This document shows, piece after piece, positions 1 to 8,033 of a stretch of 64,000 bases of DNA (position 1 is the stretch's first letter; every line of letters begins with the position of its first letter). The notes under the pieces are model-generated. The model was not told the DNA's origin and searched no databases. It saw only the letters and a program-made list of their open reading frames with translations. A program made the position numbers and the translations under genes. The stretch comes from Nitrospira sp. CR1.1 (GTDB lineage: Bacteria > Nitrospirota > Nitrospiria > Nitrospirales > Nitrospiraceae). The stretch spans positions 62,001 through 126,000 of the forward strand of contig WIAF01000004.1 in the NCBI GenBank assembly GCA_014055465.1, read 5' to 3'.

Positions 1-1958
1 GTGCTCTCCGGTTCGCTCAATGCACGGGTGCCTTCCCAGGCCCAATCCAACACCGTGGCATCATAGGAAATGGTTTGCCCTTTTTCGTCGTTCTTGTGTC
101 CTGGTCTGCCCATCGTCGGAAGCTGCATCTCAACCCAGTCCTTAATCGTGACGACGGCTGGATTGGACTTCCAATCGCTCTTCCCCTTCTCGACGATCTT
201 GAAAGACTTGCCGAACCAATCGACCGTCTGGCCGACTAACTTGTCCGACGTCACAGGGCCCTTGATGCGCCCCTTTCGATCAGGCAACTCGCGCAAGTCA
301 GGCATGACGTCATTGCGCATGTCACCCTGTTGCAGCGTGTTATAGACGCGCCAATATCCCCACATACCCGCCACATAATGGTGGGCCACATGGCAATGGA
401 ACAGGAAATCGCCCGCCAGCTGTTGGCACAGTCCGGACCCGCACTCCGTCTCAAGATCCAAGGCTTCTGACGGCCCGATGACCTCGACGTCAACACGGTC
501 CGTCTTGGCACGGATAACAGGATACTTGACCGGTCCGTTTCCGGCGGTCGTCCACAGATTCATGTCATCAATGGCGCGAGGGCTGCGCGGCCACCGGATG
601 GTGCCGCCATGGGGATGATGGCTATGGAATACTTCCGATCCGCCATGCACCAGCCGGAACTTTGCCGGATCGCCCATGTAGGAGCGAGGAATCGTGGGAG
701 ACGGGTCCCCGAAGGTGTACGAGCTGTACCCCATCGACTCGTCTTCGAAGCCGAAGTACTCGTGCTGCACGTGCATGTTGTTGATGCCAAACGGCTCGCT
801 GCGATAGTTGATCGCGCGGCCACCCGGACGGTAAGAGTCAGTCAGCGGATCACGCTGAGGGAGGAAGTCGCCCTTCTTATTGAGAGGGCGGAAGGCCTCG
901 TCGCCGACTTCGTGATAGTACAACACGAATTCGCGGAAATCCGGACCGGTGCCGTTCCGGATGATCACCTGCCAACCGCTCGCGGTCGGAGTCGCATCGC
1001 CGGTTCCCAAGGCTTCCAGATACTCGGATCCACGCGGTTCGACGACGAAGGAGCCGAAGAGACCCATCACGGTCAATTCGCGATCATTGGCGAACGTGTG
1101 GAACTGCCGGACGCCTTCCTGCGTGCTCGGGTGGATATACCACTCGAACTCACCGCTCTTGTCCTTCTGAACGATGCTGTCGGAGTTTGTGGTCGCGGCT
1201 GCGGCGCCGGTGGCACTCACCACCATGCTGGAGCCGTGGATGTGAAGGCTGACGTCCTCGCCGCCTTCCAACTTGTTGGTCAGCTTGATCTTGACGCAGT
1301 CGCCCTGGTTACCGCGAATCGTCAAGGGCTGAATCCACTGGGCCTGCACTCCGGGAATCACCGCACCAGGGTCAAACCCCTCCTTATCACGGGCTTCACG
1401 GTTCTTCGTCTCTTCCGCCCGTACCTTGTCGAGGTTTTCATCCAGCGTGTACATGTAGCCGGGATAAAAATCGAGCCACTGGTTGAGCGTGATCTCGACG
1501 TTGATCGCCGACACATTAAATTGCCGCACTGGCGCAGAGGCCGGGCACTTCCCGCCGCCCGTCATTGCCACTGGCTCCACTCGCGGGTCAGACATCAGAA
1601 GAAGGTCCTGACCGCCTGCCCCATATTGGTGCATCATGGTCTGGGTATTGAACATACCCGTGTTGACCGCTTGCGCCTGCGGATCATTGGTCAAATGTTC
1701 CATGATCCGTTGGTGCTGCTGTTCGACCATCGCAGACCGCTCCGGCTTTCCAGCCATCGCATCTTCGACGATCGTTTGCCCCTTCAACTTTTCCGCCCAA
1801 GACGGAAGTTGATGGGACATTGCTGTCTGTTGAGGCACCGCATGATCCGCGTGCAGCTGATTTTCAGCCGACGCGGCTAGCGGCAGACACACGAGCGCAC
1901 CACCAGCGATGACGCTGAGAGCGCGCGATGTGACGCGAGTGAACCACTGACAATCCAT
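1..1958 (-). CDS. Multicopper oxidase, C-terminus cut by the window edge
   Basis: A copper enzyme that probably oxidises a substrate in the periplasm while reducing O2; the substrate cannot be told from sequence. The start at 1958 has an excellent AGGAGG upstream and is followed by a Sec-type signal peptide (residues 1-31). The copper-site motifs occur in order: LHIHGS, a FHSHHPHGG motif, and the strong type-1/type-3 signature HCHVAHHYVAGMW at about residue 521. At least 130 further residues follow that signature before the window ends, which is unusual because it normally lies close to the C-terminus. The gene stands alone and diverges from the permease at 2306. The family call is firm; the function within the family is open (laccase-like, nitrite-reductase-like or metal oxidase). 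Confidence 0.9.
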   Translation of the reverse strand, partial: MDCQWFTRVTSRALSVIAGGALVCLPLAASAENQLHADHAVPQQTAMSHQLPSWAEKLKGQTIVEDAMAGKPERSAMVEQQHQRIMEHLTNDPQAQAVNTGMFNTQTMMHQYGAGGQDLLLMSDPRVEPVAMTGGGKCPASAPVRQFNVSAINVEITLNQWLDFYPGYMYTLDENLDKVRAEETKNREARDKEGFDPGAVIPGVQAQWIQPLTIRGNQGDCVKIKLTNKLEGGEDVSLHIHGSSMVVSATGAAAATTNSDSIVQKDKSGEFEWYIHPSTQEGVRQFHTFANDRELTVMGLFGSFVVEPRGSEYLEALGTGDATPTASGWQVIIRNGTGPDFREFVLYYHEVGDEAFRPLNKKGDFLPQRDPLTDSYRPGGRAINYRSEPFGINNMHVQHEYFGFEDESMGYSSYTFGDPSPTIPRSYMGDPAKFRLVHGGSEVFHSHHPHGGTIRWPRSPRAIDDMNLWTTAGNGPVKYPVIRAKTDRVDVEVIGPSEALDLETECGSGLCQQLAGDFLFHCHVAHHYVAGMWGYWRVYNTLQQGDMRNDVMPDLRELPDRKGRIKGPVTSDKLVGQTVDWFGKSFKIVEKGKSDWKSNPAVVTIKDWVEMQLPTMGRPGHKNDEKGQTISYDATVLDWAWEGTRALSEPES

Positions 1959-2270
1959 GGACCGGCCTCCTTGGATAGAGTTGGAAATGAAACAAAAGTT
2001 AAATGTCGTGAGCGCCTATGAATTACACCATGACAACCTCAGACCTTGACACACGCCTTCCGGCTAGAACCTTACGGCATCACGCGCGCAGGCTACTCCT
2101 TAAAAACAAGTGTCGGAGATTACTGAAGTCACAAGTCTCTGTCAACCCCCTTGCCCTATCGTGAACCTGAATACCACCTTCTCCATCAATGATTCACGCG
2201 CTCGGCGCAAGGTACGGAGTTGGACTCATCGGACATCGTTCGATGACATGGCGGTGCCCGCTACGCTCCA

Positions 2271-2300
2271 TTGTCTCTCTTCTGCCAGTTGAGGCATAAT
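2271..2300 (+). promoter_or_regulatory. Predicted promoter of the KimA-like permease, possibly leaderless
   Basis: TTGTCT (2271-2276) and CATAAT (2295-2300) are 18 bp apart. The predicted transcription start falls on or next to the A of the ATG at 2306, and no Shine-Dalgarno sequence precedes that ATG. The rest of the 347-bp gap (1959-2305) must hold the divergent promoter of the multicopper oxidase, but I see no convincing element for it. Confidence 0.4.
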
Positions 2301-2305
2301 GTCGC

Positions 2306-4120
2306 ATGATCTTGAAACGCTGGCTTGTCGGCCTGCCACTCAAGACGAAGGAAGCCGCTCACGAACGCCTTTCTAAGCGACTCGCCCTAGCCGTCTTTTC
2401 CTCTGACGCCTTGTCCTCGGTGGCGTACGCCACCGAGGAGATTTTGCTCGTCCTCACCCTGGCCGGCACCGCCATGGTGGGTTATTCCATCCCGCTCAGC
2501 CTCTCGATCATTGGCCTGCTCGCTATTCTGACCATGTCGTATCGCCAGATTATTTTCGAATATCCGGAAGGCGGCGGCGCCTACATTGTAGGCAAGTCAA
2601 ACCTCGGCGAATGGCCTGGCCTGGTCGCCGCTGCAGCCTTGATGATCGATTATGTCTTGACCGTCGCCGTCAGCGTCGCGGCCGGAATGGCCGCGCTCAC
2701 GTCTGCCTTCCCGGACCTGCTTGCCCACAGGGAGGCCCTCTGCGTCGCCGCCATTCTCCTTGTCACGGTCGTCAACCTGCGCGGTGTCCGTGAATCGGGA
2801 CAGTTTTTTGCCGTCCCCACCTATATCTTCATCGCCACACTCACGGCCATGCTCGGCGTGGGCGCCATTCAAATCCTGCTTGGCCATGCGACACAGATCG
2901 AACCGTTGCCGAGCCTTGCTCCGACGGAATCCTTGACGATGTTCCTCCTCCTCCGCGCCTTTTCCTCGGGCTGTACGGCGTTGACAGGCGTCGAAGTTAT
3001 TTCGAACGGTGTCTCCGCGTTTAAGAAACCTGAGCCCCAAAACGCCGCCTTCACAATGATCGGCATGGCAGTGATCCTCGGCACCCTGTTCATCGGCATC
3101 ACCGCTATGGCCTACTACTTCGGCATCGTGCCGAGACCCGACGAGACCGTCGTCTCTCAAATCGCACGCGCCACCTTTGGAACCGGCCCGCTGTACTTCC
3201 TTGTCCAGGCATCGACCATGATCATTTTGATCCTGGCCGCCAACAGCAGCTTCAACGGGTTTCCCCGGTTGGCTTCGATCCTGGCGCGTGACAGCTACAT
3301 GCCGCACCAGATGTCCATGATGGGCGATCGGCTGGTCTTCTCCAACGGCGTGATCATTCTCGGTGTGTTTTCATGCCTGCTGATCATTCTCTTCAACGGC
3401 GACACCCATGCGCTCATTCCGCTCTACGCCGTGGGGGTGTTCCTCTCCTTCACCATCTCGCAAGCCGGAATGGTGAAGCGCTGGCTCGTCAAGAAGGGCC
3501 CGCACTGGGAAAAGAAGCTGCTGGTCAACGGCATCGGCGCCGTCACGACTGCCATTGCCACCCTGATTATCGCCAGCACCAAGTTCGCCCATGGCGCGTG
3601 GATCGTCATCGTACTTATCCCGATGCTCATCATGTTTTTCCGGGCGATCCGCTCTCATTACAAGGCCGTCTCGGAGCAGGTCGCGCTTGCACGGGGACAT
3701 CGCCCTCCGATGCCGCGGCGCAATATCGTGGTGTTGCCGATCGGCGGGGTCAATCGCGCGGTCATTCGCGCGGTCGACTATGCGCGGAGTCGATCCGGAG
3801 ATATTCGGGCCGTCCTCGTCGATGTCGACCCGGAGGAAACGGCCCGGGTGGAAATTCAATGGGCCCAGTGGGGTTGCGGTGTTCCTCTCACGGTGCTGCC
3901 GTCTCCCTACCGATCCGTCCTGAGCTCTCTGCTGGACTATCTCGAACAGGTGCTCCAGAAGGATCAGGAATGCTGGGTCACGGTGGTAATCCCGGAAATT
4001 CTTCCGGCCCGGTGGTGGCAAAATATCCTGCACAATCAACGGGCCTTTATGTTGAAAGGCGCCCTGTTGTTTAAAGATCGCGTCATTTTAACTGACGTGC
4101 CCTATCACCTGACGAGGTGA
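2306..4120 (+). CDS. APC-superfamily permease, KimA-like
   Basis: An inner-membrane transporter of the amino acid-polyamine-organocation superfamily. Its 604 residues match the length of KimA (YdaO), a proton-coupled potassium importer. The N-terminus carries the typical FSSDALSSVAYATEEIL stretch (about residues 31-47), followed by about 12 hydrophobic segments. The last roughly 150 residues form the soluble domain seen in KimA proteins (from VVLPIGGVNRAVIRAVDYAR onward). The stop overlaps the start region of the secreted protein downstream, so the two are probably co-expressed. Potassium is the best substrate guess by family resemblance; an amino acid substrate remains possible. Confidence 0.85.
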   Translation: MILKRWLVGLPLKTKEAAHERLSKRLALAVFSSDALSSVAYATEEILLVLTLAGTAMVGYSIPLSLSIIGLLAILTMSYRQIIFEYPEGGGAYIVGKSNLGEWPGLVAAAALMIDYVLTVAVSVAAGMAALTSAFPDLLAHREALCVAAILLVTVVNLRGVRESGQFFAVPTYIFIATLTAMLGVGAIQILLGHATQIEPLPSLAPTESLTMFLLLRAFSSGCTALTGVEVISNGVSAFKKPEPQNAAFTMIGMAVILGTLFIGITAMAYYFGIVPRPDETVVSQIARATFGTGPLYFLVQASTMIILILAANSSFNGFPRLASILARDSYMPHQMSMMGDRLVFSNGVIILGVFSCLLIILFNGDTHALIPLYAVGVFLSFTISQAGMVKRWLVKKGPHWEKKLLVNGIGAVTTAIATLIIASTKFAHGAWIVIVLIPMLIMFFRAIRSHYKAVSEQVALARGHRPPMPRRNIVVLPIGGVNRAVIRAVDYARSRSGDIRAVLVDVDPEETARVEIQWAQWGCGVPLTVLPSPYRSVLSSLLDYLEQVLQKDQECWVTVVIPEILPARWWQNILHNQRAFMLKGALLFKDRVILTDVPYHLTR

Positions 4121-4122
4121 GC

Positions 4123-5244
4123 ATGCGAAGGACACCCTCTACGATACATCGGAAGAGTTGGAGCGCAGGCGCTCACTTGCTGGCCGTTGCCTTCCTGGTT
4201 AGCGCCCTCCCCGATCCGGGGCTGGCATTTACCATTGTCTCTCCGGCAAACGGCGCCACGCTGACCTCCGGCCAGCCAATCACTGTCGAGGTCGAAGCCG
4301 GCCGTGAGGCAGGCCTCGTCGAAGTGCGCTATTACTGGTACCCTGAACAGACCGAATCTCTGGTGGAACAAGGTGATGAGCCCGCAGGAAAAGGCTCCCA
4401 GGGGAGTATGTCGACAGAAAAGTATTGGCAGAAAGACAGCGTCACAGGAGCGCCTGTCGTCGCATTGCCGGCGCTCACGTCCACCGTGGACCGCGTGCCG
4501 CCCTACGGGGGGGCATTGCCGGTTCCTCCCGACGCCGTCGGCCGCATGCGGCTCCTGGCCATCGCTGATATTTCCCAAGGCCGCCTGGGGCGCAAAACCG
4601 TTTTCGATGAAGTCTTCGTCACCGTTCAGCCGACAGCCGAGCTGGTCTCTATCGACTTTGAAACGGAGAAACCGTTACAACTCGGGCGAACAGGACAATC
4701 CTCCGCTTACGGCCACGTCGATTCGCTCGGCAAAATCTTCGAACTTCCGGTGGTCGGCGAATTCGCAGACGGCATCAGCCGCCCCCTTTCCTCACCCGGT
4801 TCCGGCACCGTGTACACATCCGGTAACGATCAGATCCTCAAAGTCCTGCCCGAGGGACTGCTGCAGATTGTCGGTATCGGCAAGACCTCTCTCACCGTCA
4901 CCAACCGCGGCAAACAGGCCACGCTCGACGTGCGCGTGGAGGTCAATCCCGAACCGAACGAACCGCCCATTGCTCATGCCGGCGCCGCCAAAACGGTGAA
5001 GGCCGGCACGAAGGTGCGCTTGAGCGGACTGCAGAGTCGCGACCCTGAAGGGGAAGCCCTGTTCTATGCCTGGGGGCAGGTGCGCGGGAGCAAAGTGGCC
5101 ATGCTGGATGTGAACATGGCGGAGCCATCGTTTACCGCGCCGTACGTCTCCGAAACGCGCACGTTTCGTTTCAAGCTGCGTGTGACGGATAAGAAGGGCG
5201 CCGACAGTGCGCCGGCCTATGTCGACGTGACCGTCGAACCTTAG
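4123..5244 (+). CDS. Secreted protein with Ig/PKD-like domains
   Basis: An exported protein of unknown role. The ATG at 4123 is used here; a GTG at 4117 overlapping the permease stop is a possible alternative. A signal peptide ends near LPDPGLAF (about residue 34). It is followed by an Ig-like region (FTIVSPANGATLTSGQPITV), a central beta-rich region and a C-terminal PKD/cadherin-like domain (PIAHAGAAKTVKAGTKVRL through FRFKLRVTDKKG). No catalytic motif is visible, which fits an adhesion or structural module. It is coupled to the KimA-like permease. Repeat copy A starts 2 bp after the TAG stop and may act as the transcript end. Confidence 0.7.
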   Translation: MRRTPSTIHRKSWSAGAHLLAVAFLVSALPDPGLAFTIVSPANGATLTSGQPITVEVEAGREAGLVEVRYYWYPEQTESLVEQGDEPAGKGSQGSMSTEKYWQKDSVTGAPVVALPALTSTVDRVPPYGGALPVPPDAVGRMRLLAIADISQGRLGRKTVFDEVFVTVQPTAELVSIDFETEKPLQLGRTGQSSAYGHVDSLGKIFELPVVGEFADGISRPLSSPGSGTVYTSGNDQILKVLPEGLLQIVGIGKTSLTVTNRGKQATLDVRVEVNPEPNEPPIAHAGAAKTVKAGTKVRLSGLQSRDPEGEALFYAWGQVRGSKVAMLDVNMAEPSFTAPYVSETRTFRFKLRVTDKKGADSAPAYVDVTVEP

Positions 5245-5245
5245 T

Positions 5246-5368
5246 TAGGCTGCTCAAAAAGATCCCCAGCTTCGTTCTCGGCTCGAACCAATCCTCAACG
5301 TAGCCAGAGGCTACGCCTCCGGTTGCTTCTTGCCTGCGGCTTTGCTGGGGACCTTTTGGGGCAGCCTA
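5246..5368. repeat. Palindromic intergenic repeat, copy A
   Basis: A 123-bp element. Its left end TAGGCTGCTCAAAAAGATC and right end (ACCTTTTGGGGCAGCCTA) are inverted copies with few mismatches, and the inner CCCCAGC/GCTGGGG extends the arms. The middle carries blocks shared with the other copies at 20.9 and 56.6 kb (CGTTCTCG, a CAACGTA...TACGCCTCC segment). It lies directly behind a stop codon. It may serve as a transcription terminator, a non-autonomous mobile element, or both. Confidence 0.75.
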
Positions 5369-5411
5369 CAGAACATGCTTAAGGCCGCCCCTGCTATCAG
5401 GCCGAATCCAC

Positions 5412-5495
5412 CTACGGCGCCTTTAGGAGAGCGTTCAGTTCATGCCTCGCCTCGTATCCTCCGAGATACTTCCGTATCTTCTCAGATACAGACAT
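5412..5495 (-). CDS. Possible 27-residue peptide gene
   Basis: A short reading frame (ATG at 5495, stop at 5412) preceded by GAGAGG seven bases upstream. It encodes MSVSEKIRKYLGG followed by 14 further residues. It lies downstream of the HExxH-type gene on the same strand but beyond that gene's terminator. The DNA here is rich in short GATAC/GTATC repeats, so the frame could be chance. I do not recognise the peptide, and it has no cysteine and no obvious core region. Confidence 0.15.
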   Translation of the reverse strand: MSVSEKIRKYLGGYEARHELNALLKAP

Positions 5496-5616
5496 ATCCA
5501 GCCCTCTCGATGGATGCATCATTGCCGCATTCCAATAAACCGTGCGCCCGCTGCCGCAGCGGCGAAAAACCGACCCGCGCAATAAGGCCGGAGAACCATG
5601 CGGCTGCTCGATTAAC

Positions 5617-5654
5617 AAACCGGCCCCGGCTTCTGTTGAAGCCAGGGCCGGTTT
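5617..5654 (-). terminator. Hairpin terminator of the HExxH-type gene
   Basis: Arms AAACCGGCCCCGGCTTC (5617-5633) and its complement (5638-5654) pair with one mismatch around a four-base loop. In the minus direction the hairpin is followed by a T-rich tail. It lies 35 bp past the stop at 5689. Confidence 0.75.
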
Positions 5655-5688
5655 TGCGACCGATCATAGCCATTCATTCACGAGGGAT

Positions 5689-7236
5689 TTACATCAGACT
5701 TAACGCTTCGCGCGCCTGGGCTAGTTCGGCTCGATGCCGGCGCAAGGCGGAACCGAATGATGAGCGGCCTACTTCCAATTCATACTCCTGGATTCCGCGC
5801 TCCATACAGGTGAGGGCATCGCGCAAGTGCTTCACCAGTTGCCTGCCTCCGCCGGTGAGCCACTTGAGATGACTGCCTGCATACTCGAGATCCTTTAGCG
5901 AATACCGGACTGACTCAATTTCCTCAAGGCACCGGTATCGGGCCCGGGCGAGATCGCGCCGGCTGAGGCCGGCCTTTTTCCATCCGCTCTTCCCCGCATT
6001 ACTTACTCCCCACACCACGAGCCGCTCGAACAGCATGGCGCCCATGGTGAATGTGAATGTGGCGTGCAGAATTCCGCGCAGCGGCCGCAGGGTGCGCCGC
6101 CACGGCGAATAGAAAATCTCCTGATTGTGATCATGCTGATACATCACATCCTTACGCAGCAGGAGATTGAGGTGATGATGACTGTTTTCGTGGATCAGAT
6201 CGTCGATCAGGTCCAGTTGATCCCGATCAAAACAATTGATCGCGGATAATCCCGGCCGGTGCCGGTAACTGAAGCTCACCACCCCGGCGGCTTTCAACGG
6301 CACAATGCGCGAGGTCAGCAACGCCAGCAATCGATCCCCTTCCGGCCAGGCGGCGGCTATGGCAGATAAGGCCCGGCGCATGCGTTTTGCTGCCTCCGGC
6401 CTCGTCGGCCGCACGCCAACCGGCGTCCTATCCTTTCCATAGACAAGCGTCGGCCCGAGGACAAGCGATCCGTATCGGGTCTCTCGAAGCCGCAACGGTG
6501 CGAGGCGGCGCCAACGCCAACGCTCATGGCTGCCGCACTTCACCATGGGATACGCGCGATCGCCGACCAGCAACTCCATCCCGGACGCCGTGATCAGAAA
6601 TTCCCCCTGGCCCTCCGCGCGTTGCAACGCGGTACGGACCGCGCCGGTCGCCTCATAGAAGACACCCGCCGTGCCGATTGCGCAGCCCCAGGGCAATTCG
6701 ACCCGCTCAACGTTCGCCGTCAGATCACAAGGCACCACCCAGGCATCCCGCCGTTGTTGCGCCACCCAGGCGCAGGCCAGCCGCGGGGCAAGACAGACGG
6801 ACTCTTGCGTGATTTCCCGAGCCAGCCGGCGGCAAAGCGCCGTCAAACGCCCGAGCAGCAACCGCGGCTCCGGTCTACCGTTGGGGAAAATCTCATCGGC
6901 ATAGCCGTGCTCGTAGAACTTCTCTCGAAACTCGCCGCGCAACTGTTCGGCAATATCCCCTCGGGACCGCTCCTGCCGCACTTGCGTCACAAGGTCGACG
7001 AAATACAGCAGGTCGTTCAGCGACTCGATCCAGCCCACCACTTTCCAGTTGCTGTACTCGGCCTGCGTGAAGGACCGTCCGAGCGACAAGAACCAGTCGA
7101 TCGGTAGCTCAAACGTGCAGACGGCGTCGGCATAGTTCTGCGCGAAATCACGGCACACATCCTTCAACAACCCACGCATCGATCGCTGGAGCGCCTCCAT
7201 CACCCGCTCAAGCATCCGCGCATCCAGAACCGTCAT
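5689..7236 (-). CDS. HExxH-motif putative peptide-modification protein (aKG-HExxH type)
   Basis: This resembles the HEXXH-motif proteins annotated as putative peptide-modifying enzymes, a group that includes alpha-ketoglutarate-dependent peptide beta-hydroxylases from RiPP clusters. The diagnostic stretch is DDLIHENSHHHLNLLL, with H349, E350 and H353 as the HExxH, followed by FYSPWRRTLRPLRGILHATF, the family's typical downstream block. The length of 515 residues is in the usual range. I start at the ATG at 7236; a TTG at 7260 adds eight residues. No RiPP leader, radical SAM enzyme or exporter lies beside it, so this is an orphan member. A separate zinc-ribbon gene lies upstream on the same strand. 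A hairpin follows the stop. Confidence 0.7.
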   Translation of the reverse strand: MTVLDARMLERVMEALQRSMRGLLKDVCRDFAQNYADAVCTFELPIDWFLSLGRSFTQAEYSNWKVVGWIESLNDLLYFVDLVTQVRQERSRGDIAEQLRGEFREKFYEHGYADEIFPNGRPEPRLLLGRLTALCRRLAREITQESVCLAPRLACAWVAQQRRDAWVVPCDLTANVERVELPWGCAIGTAGVFYEATGAVRTALQRAEGQGEFLITASGMELLVGDRAYPMVKCGSHERWRWRRLAPLRLRETRYGSLVLGPTLVYGKDRTPVGVRPTRPEAAKRMRRALSAIAAAWPEGDRLLALLTSRIVPLKAAGVVSFSYRHRPGLSAINCFDRDQLDLIDDLIHENSHHHLNLLLRKDVMYQHDHNQEIFYSPWRRTLRPLRGILHATFTFTMGAMLFERLVVWGVSNAGKSGWKKAGLSRRDLARARYRCLEEIESVRYSLKDLEYAGSHLKWLTGGGRQLVKHLRDALTCMERGIQEYELEVGRSSFGSALRRHRAELAQAREALSLM

Positions 7237-7439
7237 CGCTCCACAGCCTTTCTGAGTCAAAGAGAGTGCCGCGCGCGCACTCTACGCGACTGCTTAGACG
7301 CTGACAAGCGCATCGTATGACGATCGACGGCAAAGATAGGTCACAGATCGCGAAAGCGCTGGATTGTAGGTGGCAGCAAAACAGAAGAGAACCAGATAGG
7401 CGGCGGAATGAGCTGGCAGTACGTGATGGTGGCGAACAC

Positions 7440-7471
7440 CCCCCGCGAAACCAGCACCGTCTTCGCGGGGG
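7440..7471 (-). terminator. Hairpin below the zinc-ribbon gene
   Basis: Perfect 10-bp arms CCCCCGCGAA (7440-7449) and TTCGCGGGGG (7462-7471) flank a 12-base loop, 7 bp past the stop of the zinc-ribbon gene. There is no good T-run, so termination is plausible but not certain. The rest of the 7237-7478 gap would carry the promoter of the HExxH gene; I see no clear one. Confidence 0.5.
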
Positions 7472-7478
7472 CAAGCAA

Positions 7479-7706
7479 TTACGCCGTGCGCCTGATCAAA
7501 TCAAACAGAATTGGCTTCTCCGGGACGACACCCCGGACTGGATGGAGATGGGAGTTCTGCACCATCCGGTGCCGTTGAATCAATGTATCCACCACATTGC
7601 CGCAACTCAGGCACCGGTGACCACGCAACCGCATGGGATGATAACTTTCCTGGAGATCGACCAAATCGTCCGTCACCATTAAGCCTTCACATCTCGTGCA
7701 TGTCAT
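7479..7706 (-). CDS. Small zinc-ribbon protein
   Basis: A 75-residue protein beginning MTCTRCEGLM, with GGGAGG eight bases before the ATG at 7706. Two CxxC pairs (CTRC at residues 3-6, CLSC at 32-35) form a likely zinc ribbon. The C-terminal part is basic and non-repetitive. The role is unknown; proteins of this size and pattern are usually nucleic-acid or protein-binding accessories. A longer reading through 8120 exists but lacks a plausible start, and the Shine-Dalgarno decides for 7706. It is followed by a hairpin and then, separately, by the HExxH-type gene. Confidence 0.7.
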   Translation of the reverse strand: MTCTRCEGLMVTDDLVDLQESYHPMRLRGHRCLSCGNVVDTLIQRHRMVQNSHLHPVRGVVPEKPILFDLIRRTA

Positions 7707-7909
7707 GAGTCGCCTCCCTTCGGACAGCCTCCGAGATCCCCGTCGAAACGGGACGATCTGTTGCCCACTCGTACCACTCACCAACCAGATGATGTGAAGA
7801 GAAGCAATGTGGATGCCACCGGCTCTCCGGCGCAGATCATTGATTGGCGGGAGGGGTGACTTCGCCAAAACCGGTCCGCTCGGGCCGAATTGATTTCCTT
7901 GTGACCGAA

Positions 7910-7939
7910 TTGGTCTCATGGGACAAAAATGGGTACAAT
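7910..7939 (+). promoter_or_regulatory. Predicted promoter of rqcH
   Basis: TTGGTC (7910-7915) and TACAAT (7934-7939) are separated by 18 bp. The -35 overlaps a small palindrome (GACCGAATTGGTC, 7903-7915) that could be an operator. The rest of the 7707-8033 gap shows nothing else I can support. No Shine-Dalgarno precedes the rqcH ATG. Confidence 0.4.
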
Positions 7940-8033
7940 CGGCTAAGCAAGCGAAAACGTTCCCTCCCCATTCAGGCCCGTGGAATAAGACCGTCCAAAT
8001 CGAGCGTCGCGGGATTGTCGTGGCGTACAAAAA

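Noticed and set aside
609-1880. A 423-codon open frame on the plus strand
   Set aside because: It is antisense to the multicopper oxidase, has no recognisable domain and comes from the skewed third-position GC of the real gene.
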